Translations under genes and position numbers: made by a program | Part shown: one piece after another, positions 8,196 through 16,745 of the stretch | Layout: every line of letters starts with the position of its first letter | How positions within the stretch are numbered: the stretch's first letter is position 1 | The notes under the pieces: generated by a model | Database searches by the model: none | Told to the model about the DNA's origin: nothing | What the model saw: only the letters and a program-made list of their open reading frames with translations | Assembly: GCA_934098445.1 (NCBI GenBank) | Contig: CAKOOW010000002.1 | Span: 1 to 47,470 of the forward strand | Source: an uncultured Bacilli bacterium | GTDB taxonomy: Bacteria; Bacillota_I; Bacilli_A; RF39; UBA660 | Reading direction: 5' to 3' | DNA: 47,470 nucleotides

Positions 8196-10499
8196 ATGGG
8201 AACAGGTATTTATTTACCATTAAGTGCGTTATTATTTAGTGTCTTAATAATGTTGATGTTTTTTGTTAAGGGACATATTAATACTTTTGAAACTAAATTA
8301 TATGGGGTTTTAATAATAACGAATTTTATTGGCCTTATTTTAGAATTATTATGTACAGTTGGGGCATTAATATATGATAGTAATAGAATTTTAGCAGACT
8401 TCTTGTTAAAATCATATTTATTGTATTTAGTGGCATGGGCACTTCTATTTACCGTGTATGTGTTTTACATTTCACATGATAAAAATACCAATTTAAAGAT
8501 AAAGGATAAAGCCTTAAAATTAGTAGCAATATTTTATTTTATATGCGTGTTTTTTATTTATGCTTTACCAATAAATTTAATTGTAGAAAATGACTTTTCG
8601 GTTAGATATACAACTGGCGCTAGCGTTAATTTTACATATGTTGTTTCTTTGATTTTAGTAGGTATTATGTTATATTGTTTACTTAGAAATATTAAAAAAT
8701 TAGCCACCAAAAAATATATTCCTTTGCTAGCCTTTTTAACTTTAGGCAGTGGTTCGATGATTTTTCAGATGTTTAATCCTAATATTCTTTTAGTAACATA
8801 TATGGAAACCTTTATAACCGTATTAATGTATCATACCATTGAAAATCCTGATTTAAAAATGGTTAATCAGTTAGAACTTGCTAAAAATGAAGCCGAAAAA
8901 GCCAACCGAGCTAAGTCAGATTTCTTATCTAGTATGTCTCATGAGATTAGAACACCTTTAAATGCTATTGTTGGGTTATCTAATGATATTAAAGAAAGAG
9001 GTAATTGTCCCAAAGATATGCAAGAAGATCTTAATGATATAGTTAATGCTTCGAATACTTTACTTGAAATAGTTGGTAATATCATGGATATTAATAAGAT
9101 AGAATCTGATAAGATGGAAATTATTGAAGTTCCTTATAATTTTAAAGAAGAGATAGAGACTTTAGCAAGAATAGATTCGGTAAGAATTGGGGAAAAACCA
9201 ATCGAATTAACGGTTGATATAGCTAGTGATATGCCTTATGAATTAATTGGTGATAAAGGACATATTAAAGAGATAGTTAATAATTTGTTATCCAATGCCA
9301 TTAAATATACTGATAAAGGTAAGATTGAATTAAATGCTAAATGCATAAATAAAGATGGTATTTGTAATTTATATATTACTTGTAAAGATACCGGAAAAGG
9401 TATAAAAGCCGAGAATATTAGTCGATTATTTAATAAGTTTGATAGATTAGATGCCGAAAGAAATACCACCGTTGAAGGAACGGGACTTGGCCTTGCTATC
9501 ACGAAAAAGTTAGTTGAATTAATGGGTGGTAAAATTAATGTAGAATCAACTTTTGGTAAGGGTTCAATCTTTATGGTAAATGTTCCTCAAAGAATAGGCA
9601 TGATGAGTAAACCTTTAACTAAGGAAGAATTAAATAATACAGCTGAGTTAATATTAGATTTAAGTAAGAATAATATCGATTATAGTAAAAAGAAAATCCT
9701 AGTAGTTGATGATAACAAATTAAATATTAAAGTAGCTAGAAGAGCCTTAGAGCCTTTACATTTTAAAGAAATTGATGAGGCTGAAAACGGGTTAGTATGT
9801 GTTAATAAAATTAAAGATGGTAATACTTATGATATTATTTTAATGGATATAATGATGCCAGTGATGAGTGGAGAGACTGCTCTTAGAAATTTAAAAGAAA
9901 TAGAAGGTTTTAATACACCAGTTATAGCCTTAACAGCTGATGCCATTGCCGGAGCTGAAGAAAAATATAAAGAAGAAGGGTTTACTAGTTATATATCTAA
10001 ACCATTTAGTAAAGATCAAATAAAACTTAAATTAGATAAAGTATTTGAAGAATTAGAAAATAATCAGAAAGATAATGCCAAAAAAGATAATTCTAAAGAT
10101 AAAAAATTAGATAAAAATACGAAGAAAAACAATGATAATAAAACCTATGATGAAAAGTATTTGTTAGATAATGGGATTGACTATAAGAAGGGTGTAGAGT
10201 TATTTGGAGATATTACTACTTATAAAGAAATGTTAAGAGACTGGTATAAAGATTCTTTAAGTAAATTTAAGAAAATAAAAGAATTATTAGATAAGAAAGA
10301 TATGCCTAATTATAGTGTAGAAGTGCATTCTTTAAAGAGTGATGCCAAGTATTTTGGAATGGATAAGTTAGCTAGTATTTCTTTAGAACATGAGTTAAAG
10401 AGTAAAGATGGCAATTATGAGTATGTTTCTAAGAATTTTAAGACTTTAGAAAAAGAAGTTAAAAGAATAATTCAAGTAGTAAGTAAGTACTTAGATTAG
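8196..10499 (+). CDS. hybrid sensor histidine kinase with receiver and HPt domains
   Basis: A membrane sensor kinase with a whole phosphorelay in one chain (767 residues). About seven hydrophobic segments fill residues 5-213. A short coiled coil leads to HisKA with His249 (SMSHEIRTPLN). The ATPase has N-box NLLSNAIKY (363-371), G1 DTGKGI (398-403) and G2 GTGLGL (428-433). The receiver spans about 498-615, with Asp551 and Lys602. A lysine/asparagine-rich linker precedes an HPt domain with His711 (VEVHSLKSDAKYFG). No response regulator is adjacent, so the output partner is elsewhere. I chose the ATG at 8196 because AGGTGATAA lies just upstream; the GTG at 8187 is inside that site. Confidence 0.92.
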   Translation: MGTGIYLPLSALLFSVLIMLMFFVKGHINTFETKLYGVLIITNFIGLILELLCTVGALIYDSNRILADFLLKSYLLYLVAWALLFTVYVFYISHDKNTNLKIKDKALKLVAIFYFICVFFIYALPINLIVENDFSVRYTTGASVNFTYVVSLILVGIMLYCLLRNIKKLATKKYIPLLAFLTLGSGSMIFQMFNPNILLVTYMETFITVLMYHTIENPDLKMVNQLELAKNEAEKANRAKSDFLSSMSHEIRTPLNAIVGLSNDIKERGNCPKDMQEDLNDIVNASNTLLEIVGNIMDINKIESDKMEIIEVPYNFKEEIETLARIDSVRIGEKPIELTVDIASDMPYELIGDKGHIKEIVNNLLSNAIKYTDKGKIELNAKCINKDGICNLYITCKDTGKGIKAENISRLFNKFDRLDAERNTTVEGTGLGLAITKKLVELMGGKINVESTFGKGSIFMVNVPQRIGMMSKPLTKEELNNTAELILDLSKNNIDYSKKKILVVDDNKLNIKVARRALEPLHFKEIDEAENGLVCVNKIKDGNTYDIILMDIMMPVMSGETALRNLKEIEGFNTPVIALTADAIAGAEEKYKEEGFTSYISKPFSKDQIKLKLDKVFEELENNQKDNAKKDNSKDKKLDKNTKKNNDNKTYDEKYLLDNGIDYKKGVELFGDITTYKEMLRDWYKDSLSKFKKIKELLDKKDMPNYSVEVHSLKSDAKYFGMDKLASISLEHELKSKDGNYEYVSKNFKTLEKEVKRIIQVVSKYLD

Positions 10500-10501
10500 T
10501 A

Positions 10502-10530
10502 TTTACTTTTTTCTTTTGTTTTTTTATAAT
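10502..10530 (+). promoter_or_regulatory. sigma-A-type promoter of the HD-domain gene
   Basis: TTTACT (10502-10507), a 17-bp spacer made almost entirely of T, and a consensus TATAAT (10525-10530). It lies 24 bp before the ATG at 10554, which has GTGAGAGGT upstream. Confidence 0.7.
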
Positions 10531-10553
10531 CGAAAGAGAAGTGAGAGGTAAGT

Positions 10554-10991
10554 ATGATAAATACAAAATTAACAAGATTAGCCAGTAAAATAGCGTATGA
10601 AGCTCATAAAAATCAATTTGATAAAGCCGGAGTTCCCTATATATTTCATCCTATTCATATAGCAGAGGGTATGACTACGGAAATAACTTGTATAGTGGCA
10701 CTTTTACATGATGTTGTTGAGGATAGTAATATTACTTTAGATGATTTAAGTAAGTATTTTGATAGTACGGTAATTGAAGCTTTAAGAGTATTAACTAAGA
10801 AGAATGATGATAATTATGAAGAATATATTAAAAGGGTAAAGACTAATGAGATAGCTACGATAGTTAAGTTAAAAGATTTAGAACATAATATGGATTTAAC
10901 AAGATTAGATGAAGTTACTGAAGATGATATTAGAAGAAAAGAAAAGTATGAAGATGCTATTTCTTATCTAGAAATGGTTGAACTTATCTAA
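10554..10991 (+). CDS. small HD-domain protein, MESH1/SpoT-hydrolase-like
   Basis: The 145-residue product is only the HD phosphohydrolase domain of the RelA/SpoT type. Visible metal and catalytic residues are His32 (FHPIHIAE), His52-Asp53 (LLHDVVED) and Glu56-Asp57, followed by KDLEHNMDL. It has no synthetase, TGS or ACT domain. Stand-alone proteins of this shape hydrolyse (p)ppGpp or related nucleotides. It is preceded by its own promoter, so it is probably not part of the histidine kinase operon. The substrate remains inference; related small HD proteins can act on other nucleotides. Confidence 0.8.
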   Translation: MINTKLTRLASKIAYEAHKNQFDKAGVPYIFHPIHIAEGMTTEITCIVALLHDVVEDSNITLDDLSKYFDSTVIEALRVLTKKNDDNYEEYIKRVKTNEIATIVKLKDLEHNMDLTRLDEVTEDDIRRKEKYEDAISYLEMVELI

Positions 10992-10992
10992 A

Positions 10993-11044
10993 AAATCTCG
11001 ATTTGGTGTATATTATGCATTTTGAAATCTTTGATTTGGTGCAT
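10993..11044 (+). repeat. two imperfect direct repeats upstream of the first C-x2-T-x-H gene
   Basis: AAATCTCGATTTGGTGTAT (10993-11011) and AAATCTTTGATTTGGTGCAT (11025-11044) are about 19-20 nt, with start positions 32 bp apart. They lie between the HD gene and the promoter at 11081. They could be operator half-sites for a tandem-binding regulator or a recent small duplication. Confidence 0.5.
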
Positions 11045-11080
11045 TTTAAGGTTTAAGTTAATAAATATATCGAATTTTAG

Positions 11081-11109
11081 TTGCAATTTGTAAACAAGTG
11101 TGCTAGTAT
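11081..11109 (+). promoter_or_regulatory. promoter of the first C-x2-T-x-H gene
   Basis: TTGCAA (11081-11086), 17-bp spacer, TAGTAT (11104-11109). The -35 element coincides with a TTG that opens the longest reading frame, which is why I place the translation start at 11135 instead. The same TTGC-17-TAGTAT architecture occurs at 32757. Confidence 0.65.
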
Positions 11110-11134
11110 AAACAGCAGCCAGGGGGAATGGTTG

Positions 11135-11617
11135 ATGAAAAAGAATAAAAAGAAGCTAGTGATACTAGGAATTATTGGTATTTTAATAGGGCTTACTAGT
11201 ATGATAATTGGTCTATATATAGGGTGTATGCATACGGATCATACAAAAGAGATATGTCCAATTACTAGATTATTGAGTGCTATATACTATGTATATCCGG
11301 AGGCTAAAGGACTGGGGTCACATCAGGTTAAAAGTATGATAATTGCTTATGATAGGGCTTCTAAAGAGGTTGATAGTGTTTCTTATGGAGAGATTATTGA
11401 ACCTGTTTATAAAGTAAAAACAGTTGAGGCAATAGTTAATTGTGATGCGACTGGTCAAATTTATTACGAAGCTCCAGAGGGGTATATTTTACGTAATGAT
11501 GGTATTGCTGAAAAGAAGATAAAAATTGGAGAACAATTTAGAGGCTTATATGGGGTTACAACTTATTTTAAAGATGGTACGACAAAAGAGTTAGTTATTA
11601 TGGATTATTCTAAATAA
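11135..11617 (+). CDS. membrane-anchored protein of the C-x2-T-x-H-x-E-x-C family, copy 1
   Basis: I do not know a named family. From the ATG at 11135 (AGGGGGAATGG upstream) the product has a lysine-rich start, one hydrophobic segment (about 6-30), and then GCMHTDHTKEICPITRLL. This matches NCKKTNHTEEKCAIAKIM and SCRETKHREELCPVTRLE in the next two genes. The shared pattern is Cys-x2-Thr-x-His-x-Glu/Lys-x-Cys. The C-terminus carries a GEQFRGLYGVTTYFKDG strand pair that resembles DDMFDGEYGLTAHFADG in copy 2. The membrane-proximal cysteines could form a disulfide outside the cell or bind a metal. Function is unknown. It has its own promoter. Confidence 0.7.
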   Translation: MKKNKKKLVILGIIGILIGLTSMIIGLYIGCMHTDHTKEICPITRLLSAIYYVYPEAKGLGSHQVKSMIIAYDRASKEVDSVSYGEIIEPVYKVKTVEAIVNCDATGQIYYEAPEGYILRNDGIAEKKIKIGEQFRGLYGVTTYFKDGTTKELVIMDYSK

Positions 11618-11624
11618 TTTCTAG

Positions 11625-11652
11625 TTGCTTTTAGAAAGAATAAGTGTATAAT
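11625..11652 (+). promoter_or_regulatory. promoter of copy 2
   Basis: TTGCTT (11625-11630), 16-bp spacer, consensus TATAAT (11647-11652), starting 8 bp after the previous stop codon. AAGGGGG precedes the ATG at 11676. Confidence 0.65.
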
Positions 11653-11675
11653 AACAATTACCTAAGGGGGATATT

Positions 11676-12113
11676 ATGAAGATAGATAAAGAAAATTTAA
11701 AGAGATATGTGGCTTGTGGAGCATTGCTTTCAGTGCTTTCAGGAACTTCAGTGGGATTAGCGGTTAACTGCAAGAAGACTAATCATACAGAAGAGAAGTG
11801 TGCAATAGCTAAAATTATGGATATATTACCACCAAAGACTTATGAGAATGGGGATTTTATTATTCCTAATAGTTCTAAGCATATGGCTAATGAAATGTAT
11901 CGTGAATATGTTAATACTTCTAAAGATATTGTTTATATTGAAAGTGGTCGTATTACTTATCCGGTATATTTTGAAAAAATTACACCTGAATATACAACTG
12001 GTTATAAATTTGATGATATGTTTGATGGTGAGTATGGTTTAACAGCTCATTTTGCAGATGGAAGTAGTAAATCTTTAGTTTTAGTTAAAGATAAGGAACA
12101 TAATAATAAATAA
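11676..12113 (+). CDS. membrane-anchored or exported protein of the C-x2-T-x-H-x-E-x-C family, copy 2
   Basis: The 145-residue product has a charged start, a hydrophobic segment (about 12-31, ACGALLSVLSGTSVGLAV) and then NCKKTNHTEEKCAIAKI, the family motif. The rest is a small soluble domain ending with DGEYGLTAHFADGSSKSLVLV, similar to the end of copy 1. The start has AAGGGGG at the right distance and an upstream promoter. It is a tandem paralogue of the flanking genes. No enzyme motif is visible, and the function is unknown. Confidence 0.7.
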   Translation: MKIDKENLKRYVACGALLSVLSGTSVGLAVNCKKTNHTEEKCAIAKIMDILPPKTYENGDFIIPNSSKHMANEMYREYVNTSKDIVYIESGRITYPVYFEKITPEYTTGYKFDDMFDGEYGLTAHFADGSSKSLVLVKDKEHNNK

Positions 12114-12125
12114 GAACCTACTTGT

Positions 12126-12170
12126 AAACTGGTTATTCCATTGTTTTTTGGGGTACTAGTTTATGAGTTT
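12126..12170 (+). terminator. possible weak terminator after copy 2
   Basis: AAACTGGT (12126-12133) can pair with ACTAGTTT (12155-12162), 8 bp with one G-U, across a long 21-nt loop, followed by a T-rich stretch. The long loop makes this uncertain. Confidence 0.35.
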
Positions 12171-12226
12171 TTTATTGCTTTTTAGATTGGAAGATGATAA
12201 AATATCTTGGCGAATGGATGGCTATT

Positions 12227-13156
12227 ATGAATATTAAAATTAATAAAGATAAAATAAAAATGTTTGGAACTTTTACTTTAGTTAGTGCTTATATGTTAGG
12301 ACAGTTAAAATTAGAAGTATCTTGTAGAGAGACTAAACATAGAGAAGAATTATGTCCGGTTACAAGATTAGAAATCCTTTTAGGATTAGATACGACTGCT
12401 ATGGATCATCAAGAAAATAATATTTGGAAAGAGTTGAATACTGGGGAGGGTGTTTTTCCTAAATTTGGTATTTTAGAACATAAGTATATTAGTTATGGTA
12501 GAATATTAAATCCAGATGGTGAGGTACCTAAATATTCTTGTTTAAATGTTTTAGATGATGGAAATATGTTTGAAATTATAAAGGATGAACGTTGTGAAAG
12601 AGTTGGAACTGGTTACTTAACTGGGGATGATTATGTAGAACTAAGAAGTACTAGAGATACTGATACTTTAGTGACTGGAGAATATAGCAATGCTTTTGCT
12701 GGGGTATCATCAGATATTTTTAAAATTCTTAATTCAATAAATTATATTGGACCTGTAGGTAAGGGTTATCCTGATGCGGTAGTATTAGAAGATCGTGATG
12801 GTAATAAAAAAGAAGTTGTTTCTTTAAATAATGCTTTAACGGAAGAACAAGTAGCTAAATTATTTAAGACTTATTATTTTGATGAAAATGATGGTTTCTA
12901 TAAAATTGATGAAGATTTATTCACTGAGTTTATGAGAACAGCATTTGCTACAAGGGAATATGCCAATAAGATTGTTACTGTTGATGTAGTTAATGGTCAT
13001 AAAAATATAACAGTAACTTGTCCAGCTGGATATGTTCTTAATGATAAAGGATTATGTTATCGTGATATTAATCCTTATGAAGATTTCTCTTTCTATTCAT
13101 TTAGAATGGCTGATCATCTTAATAAAGAAACTTATGTTAGAAAATTAGTAAAATAA
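12227..13156 (+). CDS. membrane-anchored protein of the C-x2-T-x-H-x-E-x-C family, copy 3 (large)
   Basis: This copy has an N-terminal hydrophobic segment (MFGTFTLVSAYMLGQLKL) and then SCRETKHREELCPVTRLE, the family motif. It is followed by an extension of about 250 residues not present in copies 1 and 2. Near the C-terminus NITVTCPAGYVLNDKGLCYRD repeats the cysteine style and resembles EAPEGYILRNDGIAEKK of copy 1. The start is uncertain: ATG at 12194, 12218 or 12227 are in frame, and I prefer 12227 because GAATGGATGG lies upstream, like copy 1. There is no enzymatic motif. The hydrophobic stretch may be a signal peptide or an anchor. Confidence 0.65.
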   Translation: MNIKINKDKIKMFGTFTLVSAYMLGQLKLEVSCRETKHREELCPVTRLEILLGLDTTAMDHQENNIWKELNTGEGVFPKFGILEHKYISYGRILNPDGEVPKYSCLNVLDDGNMFEIIKDERCERVGTGYLTGDDYVELRSTRDTDTLVTGEYSNAFAGVSSDIFKILNSINYIGPVGKGYPDAVVLEDRDGNKKEVVSLNNALTEEQVAKLFKTYYFDENDGFYKIDEDLFTEFMRTAFATREYANKIVTVDVVNGHKNITVTCPAGYVLNDKGLCYRDINPYEDFSFYSFRMADHLNKETYVRKLVK

Positions 13157-13166
13157 ATTATGGAAA

Positions 13167-13200
13167 ATTGGTACTTATTATGGTACTGATTTTTTATTTT
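13167..13200 (+). terminator. terminator after copy 3
   Basis: ATTGGTAC (13167-13174) pairs with GTACTGAT (13183-13190), 8 bp with two G-U pairs and an 8-nt loop, followed by TTTTTATTTT. Confidence 0.6.
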
Positions 13201-13241
13201 GGAGAAAAATTTGTCAAAAGGTTAAATGTTGCTTTTAAAGC

Positions 13242-13280
13242 GACCACTTTTAAAACTTAATATGATATACTTAAGTGGTC
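13242..13280 (+). promoter_or_regulatory. inverted repeat around the GDPD promoter
   Basis: GACCACTT (13242-13249) and AAGTGGTC (13273-13280) are perfect 8-bp inverted arms separated by 23 bp, with a TATACT -10-like box at 13266-13271 between them. It may be a repressor operator or a 5' UTR hairpin. No T-run follows, so it is not a normal terminator. Confidence 0.45.
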
Positions 13281-13294
13281 TTGTGAGGAAGTTT

Positions 13295-15100
13295 ATGATT
13301 AATAAAATAAAAAATATGTTAGTTTATAATATTCGAGAATTAATTATATTTCAAGGAACTTTTAAAATTACGAGTTTCTTAATTTTTACACCGTTATTTT
13401 TAAATCTTTTTAATGTAATTATGCGAATTACGGGGTATGATTATTTGACTTTAGAAAATATTTCTGGGTTTCTTTTTAATCCTTTAGTACTTATTATGCT
13501 TATATTATTAATACTCTTCATGATGGTTTATACTTTCTTTGATTTAAGTACGATAATAATTATTTTAGATGCTTCATATCAGGAGAAAAGGGTTGAACTT
13601 AGAGAAGTTTTAGGCCTTTCTTTAAGAAAATCAATAGAAGTTTTTAAGGTAAAGAATATTCCTTTAGCGTTTATGATTCTATTTTTGATACCTTTCTTAA
13701 ATATTGGGGTAGTATCAGGATTTATATCTTCTATTAAGATACCAGAGTTTATTATGGATTATATTAATGGAAATACCTTATTTATGAGTATTTTCTGGGT
13801 AGTATTTATATTTCTAGGTCTTCTTCTTCTTAGATGGCTGTATGCTATTCATTATTATGTTTTGGAGAATTGTGATTTTAAAGAAGCAAGATTAAGAAGT
13901 ATTAATCTAGGGAAGAAGAGATATTTTTTAGATTTAGGAAAATTGATTTTATTTCAAGGAATAGGTTATCTTATATATATAGTATTTGTTTTAATAGGAA
14001 TGGCACTCATCTATCTAATCTATAAGTTACTAAGTAAAATCTTAATAATTAGTAGTGTTTTTATTACTATTATTGCCTTATTTTTAGCACTTTCTTTGAT
14101 TTTGTTTGCTTCTTTATCTATGCCTCTTTGTTATGCAGTTTTAAGTATAATGTATTATCAAAAGAAAGATAAAAAAGGAGAAATGATTAGACATGTTAAG
14201 TTTAATAAGCAAAAAAGAATAGTTATTCCTACAAAGAGATGGCAACATTTTAAAGTGTCTTTAGGACTCATAGTAATTATTACAGGAAGTGTTTTTACCT
14301 ATGGAATAGTTACTAATAAGTATAATTTTAATATTGAGTATATTAAGAATACGGAGATAACAGCACATCGAGGTGATACTTCTTTATATCCAGAGAATAC
14401 TATTGAGGCTTTTAAGATGGCAGTAGAAAAACAAACTGACTGGATTGAATTAGATGTTCAAGAGACTAAAGATAAGAAGGTTGTTGTAAGTCATGATGCT
14501 AATCTAAAGAGAGTAGCAGGTATTGATAGAAATATTTATGATATGAATTATGATGAAGTAAAGAAAGTTATACTTAAAGAGATAGGTAAGGTTAAAATTT
14601 CTACTTTAGAAGAGGTTTTAAAATGGATGATTTTAACTAATGTGAAATTAAATATTGAATTAAAACCTTATAGTGATGATGATTCGTTAGTAAAGAATAC
14701 TGTAGATTTGATTGAGAAATATCATCTTGAAGATCGAGTTGTACTTTCTTCTAGTAAGTATAGTATTTTAGAAAATATAAAAAATATTAATAACAAAATA
14801 CAAACAGCATATATAATGAGTATTGCTTATGGAGATTTATTGAAGTTAGATAAAGCCGATAATTTTAGTATTGAGTCATCTATGATTAACTCTTCTTTGG
14901 TAAAGAAAATTCACAACGATGGGAAAGAAATATATGCTTGGACAGTTGATAGTAAAGATAATATTAATAAGCTGTTGGATTTAAATGTTGATAATATTAT
15001 TACAGATGATGTAGAATTAACTTATAAGTTATTATTTGCTAGTAAGAGTAGTAATTTAGTAGCGGTTTATCTTAAATGGATAGAAAGAATATTTAGATAG
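13295..15100 (+). CDS. membrane glycerophosphodiester phosphodiesterase (YhdW/GlpQ2-like)
   Basis: The product hydrolyses, by family, glycerophosphodiesters such as deacylated phospholipids or lipoteichoic-acid links. Residues 1-345 form a polytopic membrane domain (about seven to eight helices, the last near 321-340), and residues 352 to the end form a GDPD barrel. Catalytic landmarks are HRGDTSLYPENT (His358, Glu367), WIELDVQ (Glu385, Asp387) and SHD (His400). This two-part layout is typical for Bacillota. I use the ATG at 13295 because GAGGAAG lies 4 bp upstream; the longer frame from 13226 has no such site. An inverted repeat (13242-13249/13273-13280) surrounds a TATACT box. The next gene starts 1 bp after the stop. 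Confidence 0.9.
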   Translation: MINKIKNMLVYNIRELIIFQGTFKITSFLIFTPLFLNLFNVIMRITGYDYLTLENISGFLFNPLVLIMLILLILFMMVYTFFDLSTIIIILDASYQEKRVELREVLGLSLRKSIEVFKVKNIPLAFMILFLIPFLNIGVVSGFISSIKIPEFIMDYINGNTLFMSIFWVVFIFLGLLLLRWLYAIHYYVLENCDFKEARLRSINLGKKRYFLDLGKLILFQGIGYLIYIVFVLIGMALIYLIYKLLSKILIISSVFITIIALFLALSLILFASLSMPLCYAVLSIMYYQKKDKKGEMIRHVKFNKQKRIVIPTKRWQHFKVSLGLIVIITGSVFTYGIVTNKYNFNIEYIKNTEITAHRGDTSLYPENTIEAFKMAVEKQTDWIELDVQETKDKKVVVSHDANLKRVAGIDRNIYDMNYDEVKKVILKEIGKVKISTLEEVLKWMILTNVKLNIELKPYSDDDSLVKNTVDLIEKYHLEDRVVLSSSKYSILENIKNINNKIQTAYIMSIAYGDLLKLDKADNFSIESSMINSSLVKKIHNDGKEIYAWTVDSKDNINKLLDLNVDNIITDDVELTYKLLFASKSSNLVAVYLKWIERIFR

Positions 15101-15101
15101 T

Positions 15102-16718
15102 ATGAAAAAATTAAATAATAAATGGAAATATGGTATATTGGTGGTTTTTTTCTTAGTTTTAGCTAATTTAGAATTTTTAGTTCGAAAAGATTTAATCTAT
15201 GGTCATGATATATATTTTCATTTGGCAAGAATAAAGGGGATTAGTGATAGTATTCAAGCAGGGACTATTCCGGCTTTGATATATCCTGGTTATTTAAGTG
15301 GGTACGGATATCCCAATGGGGTCTTTTATGCGGATATATTTCTTTATTTGCCGGCTTTATTAGTTTATTTGGGTTTAAATATTAATATTGCTTATAAGAT
15401 AATGATGATTTTGATAAATATAGGTATTTTTGGCAGTATATATTATGCTATGAAAAAGATTGCTAAAAATAAATATACCGCTTTAATAGTCGGTTTAATG
15501 TATTTGATGAGTTCATATAAATATTGTGATATGTTTTTAAGAGCTGCTTTAGGTGAGACTTTAGCGTTTGTGTTCTTTCCTTTATTTATCTTGGGACTTT
15601 ATAGTATTTTTTATGGTGATAAGAAGAATTGGTACTACTTTACTATTGGATTAATTGGGATTTGCTTTTCGCATAATTTAAGTTTACTTATGTGCTTAAT
15701 GGTCACGATATTGGTATTTTTTCTAAATATTAAAGACATTTTTAAAGATAAAGAACGTTTTAGAAAATTAATGACTGGAGGAATCTTAGCAATCTTAATA
15801 TGTTTATCTTTTATTGGTCCAATGGTGGAGATGATGGTTTCTGATAAGTTTAGCTATAGCACTTTACTTGGAAGTGATATGGTGGTAAAAAGGGCCGCTA
15901 ATCCTTTATATGCGATTATAGCGATTCCAAGTGGAGCTAGTCCATGGCAGCCAATGGGGATTGGACTTGTTTTTATCTTTTTATTAGTCTATTTAAGAAA
16001 AGTAATGATTAAAGATAAGAAAGATAATAAATTTAGTAGAGATATGTTACTCTTAGGACTAGTATTTTTAATTTTAAGTACCTCTATATTTCCTTGGAAT
16101 TTAGTTAAGAATGTCTTAGGAATTATTCAGTTTCCATGGCGTTTTTATATGTTAGTAACTATTTTATTATTAGTAGGATTTGGTATAAAGATTAGTAATT
16201 ATAAGAATTTAAATAAAAGAGTATTCACATTAATAGTAAGTGCTTTTATGATAGTGACTTTCTTAATAGGAAGTGTATATCATTTACGTTTTAATGAATT
16301 AGATGATAGTAAAGAGTATTGGATTAGTCAAGGAGAGTATGTTCCAGATGATGTAGATTTGGAATATTTAAAGACTAGGGGAGATATTATAACTTCTAAT
16401 GAAGAGGTGAAGACAACCTTTGAAAGAAAAGGGATAAATCTAGAGATAAGTTATAGTGATAATAATAGTGATGATACTTATTTAGAGTTACCTTTAGTCT
16501 ATTATAAAGGGTATGTGGCTAAAGAAGATAATAATACTTTAGAAGTAATAAAAGGGGATAATGGTTTAGTTAGAGTTTATTTAACTAATGGAAATGGTAA
16601 TATTAAAGTTTATTATGGTTTTACTAAAGTAAGAATAGTGTGTTTAATTATATCTGTTATTGCTTTAGGAGGGTTTATTATTATAATAAAGAATCAAAAG
16701 AAAAATTATTTGATATAA
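15102..16718 (+). CDS. polytopic membrane protein, GT-C glycosyltransferase-like
   Basis: The 538-residue protein has about 11-12 predicted helices up to residue 405, an extracytoplasmic region (about 410-505), and a final helix near 510-530. The first outer loop carries GHDIYFHLARIKG (Asp36, His40), the place where GT-C enzymes keep a catalytic aspartate, and then YPGYLSGYGYPNGVFYADIF. Proteins of this type are often labelled YfhO-like or 6-pyruvoyl-tetrahydropterin-synthase-related membrane proteins and are thought to use polyprenyl-phosphate sugars. The ATG is 1 bp after the GDPD stop, so the two are translated together, perhaps for lipoteichoic-acid or lipid-linked sugar work. Confidence 0.7.
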   Translation: MKKLNNKWKYGILVVFFLVLANLEFLVRKDLIYGHDIYFHLARIKGISDSIQAGTIPALIYPGYLSGYGYPNGVFYADIFLYLPALLVYLGLNINIAYKIMMILINIGIFGSIYYAMKKIAKNKYTALIVGLMYLMSSYKYCDMFLRAALGETLAFVFFPLFILGLYSIFYGDKKNWYYFTIGLIGICFSHNLSLLMCLMVTILVFFLNIKDIFKDKERFRKLMTGGILAILICLSFIGPMVEMMVSDKFSYSTLLGSDMVVKRAANPLYAIIAIPSGASPWQPMGIGLVFIFLLVYLRKVMIKDKKDNKFSRDMLLLGLVFLILSTSIFPWNLVKNVLGIIQFPWRFYMLVTILLLVGFGIKISNYKNLNKRVFTLIVSAFMIVTFLIGSVYHLRFNELDDSKEYWISQGEYVPDDVDLEYLKTRGDIITSNEEVKTTFERKGINLEISYSDNNSDDTYLELPLVYYKGYVAKEDNNTLEVIKGDNGLVRVYLTNGNGNIKVYYGFTKVRIVCLIISVIALGGFIIIIKNQKKNYLI

Positions 16719-16745
16719 TCTTAAGTATTGACTGGATGTGGAAAG

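Noticed and set aside
10993..11044. Direct repeats as a terminator of the HD gene
   Set aside because: The repeats are in the same orientation and do not form a stem.
13226..13294. N-terminal extension of the GDPD protein
   Set aside because: GAGGAAG sits just before ATG 13295, while the extension covers promoter-like sequence and an inverted repeat.
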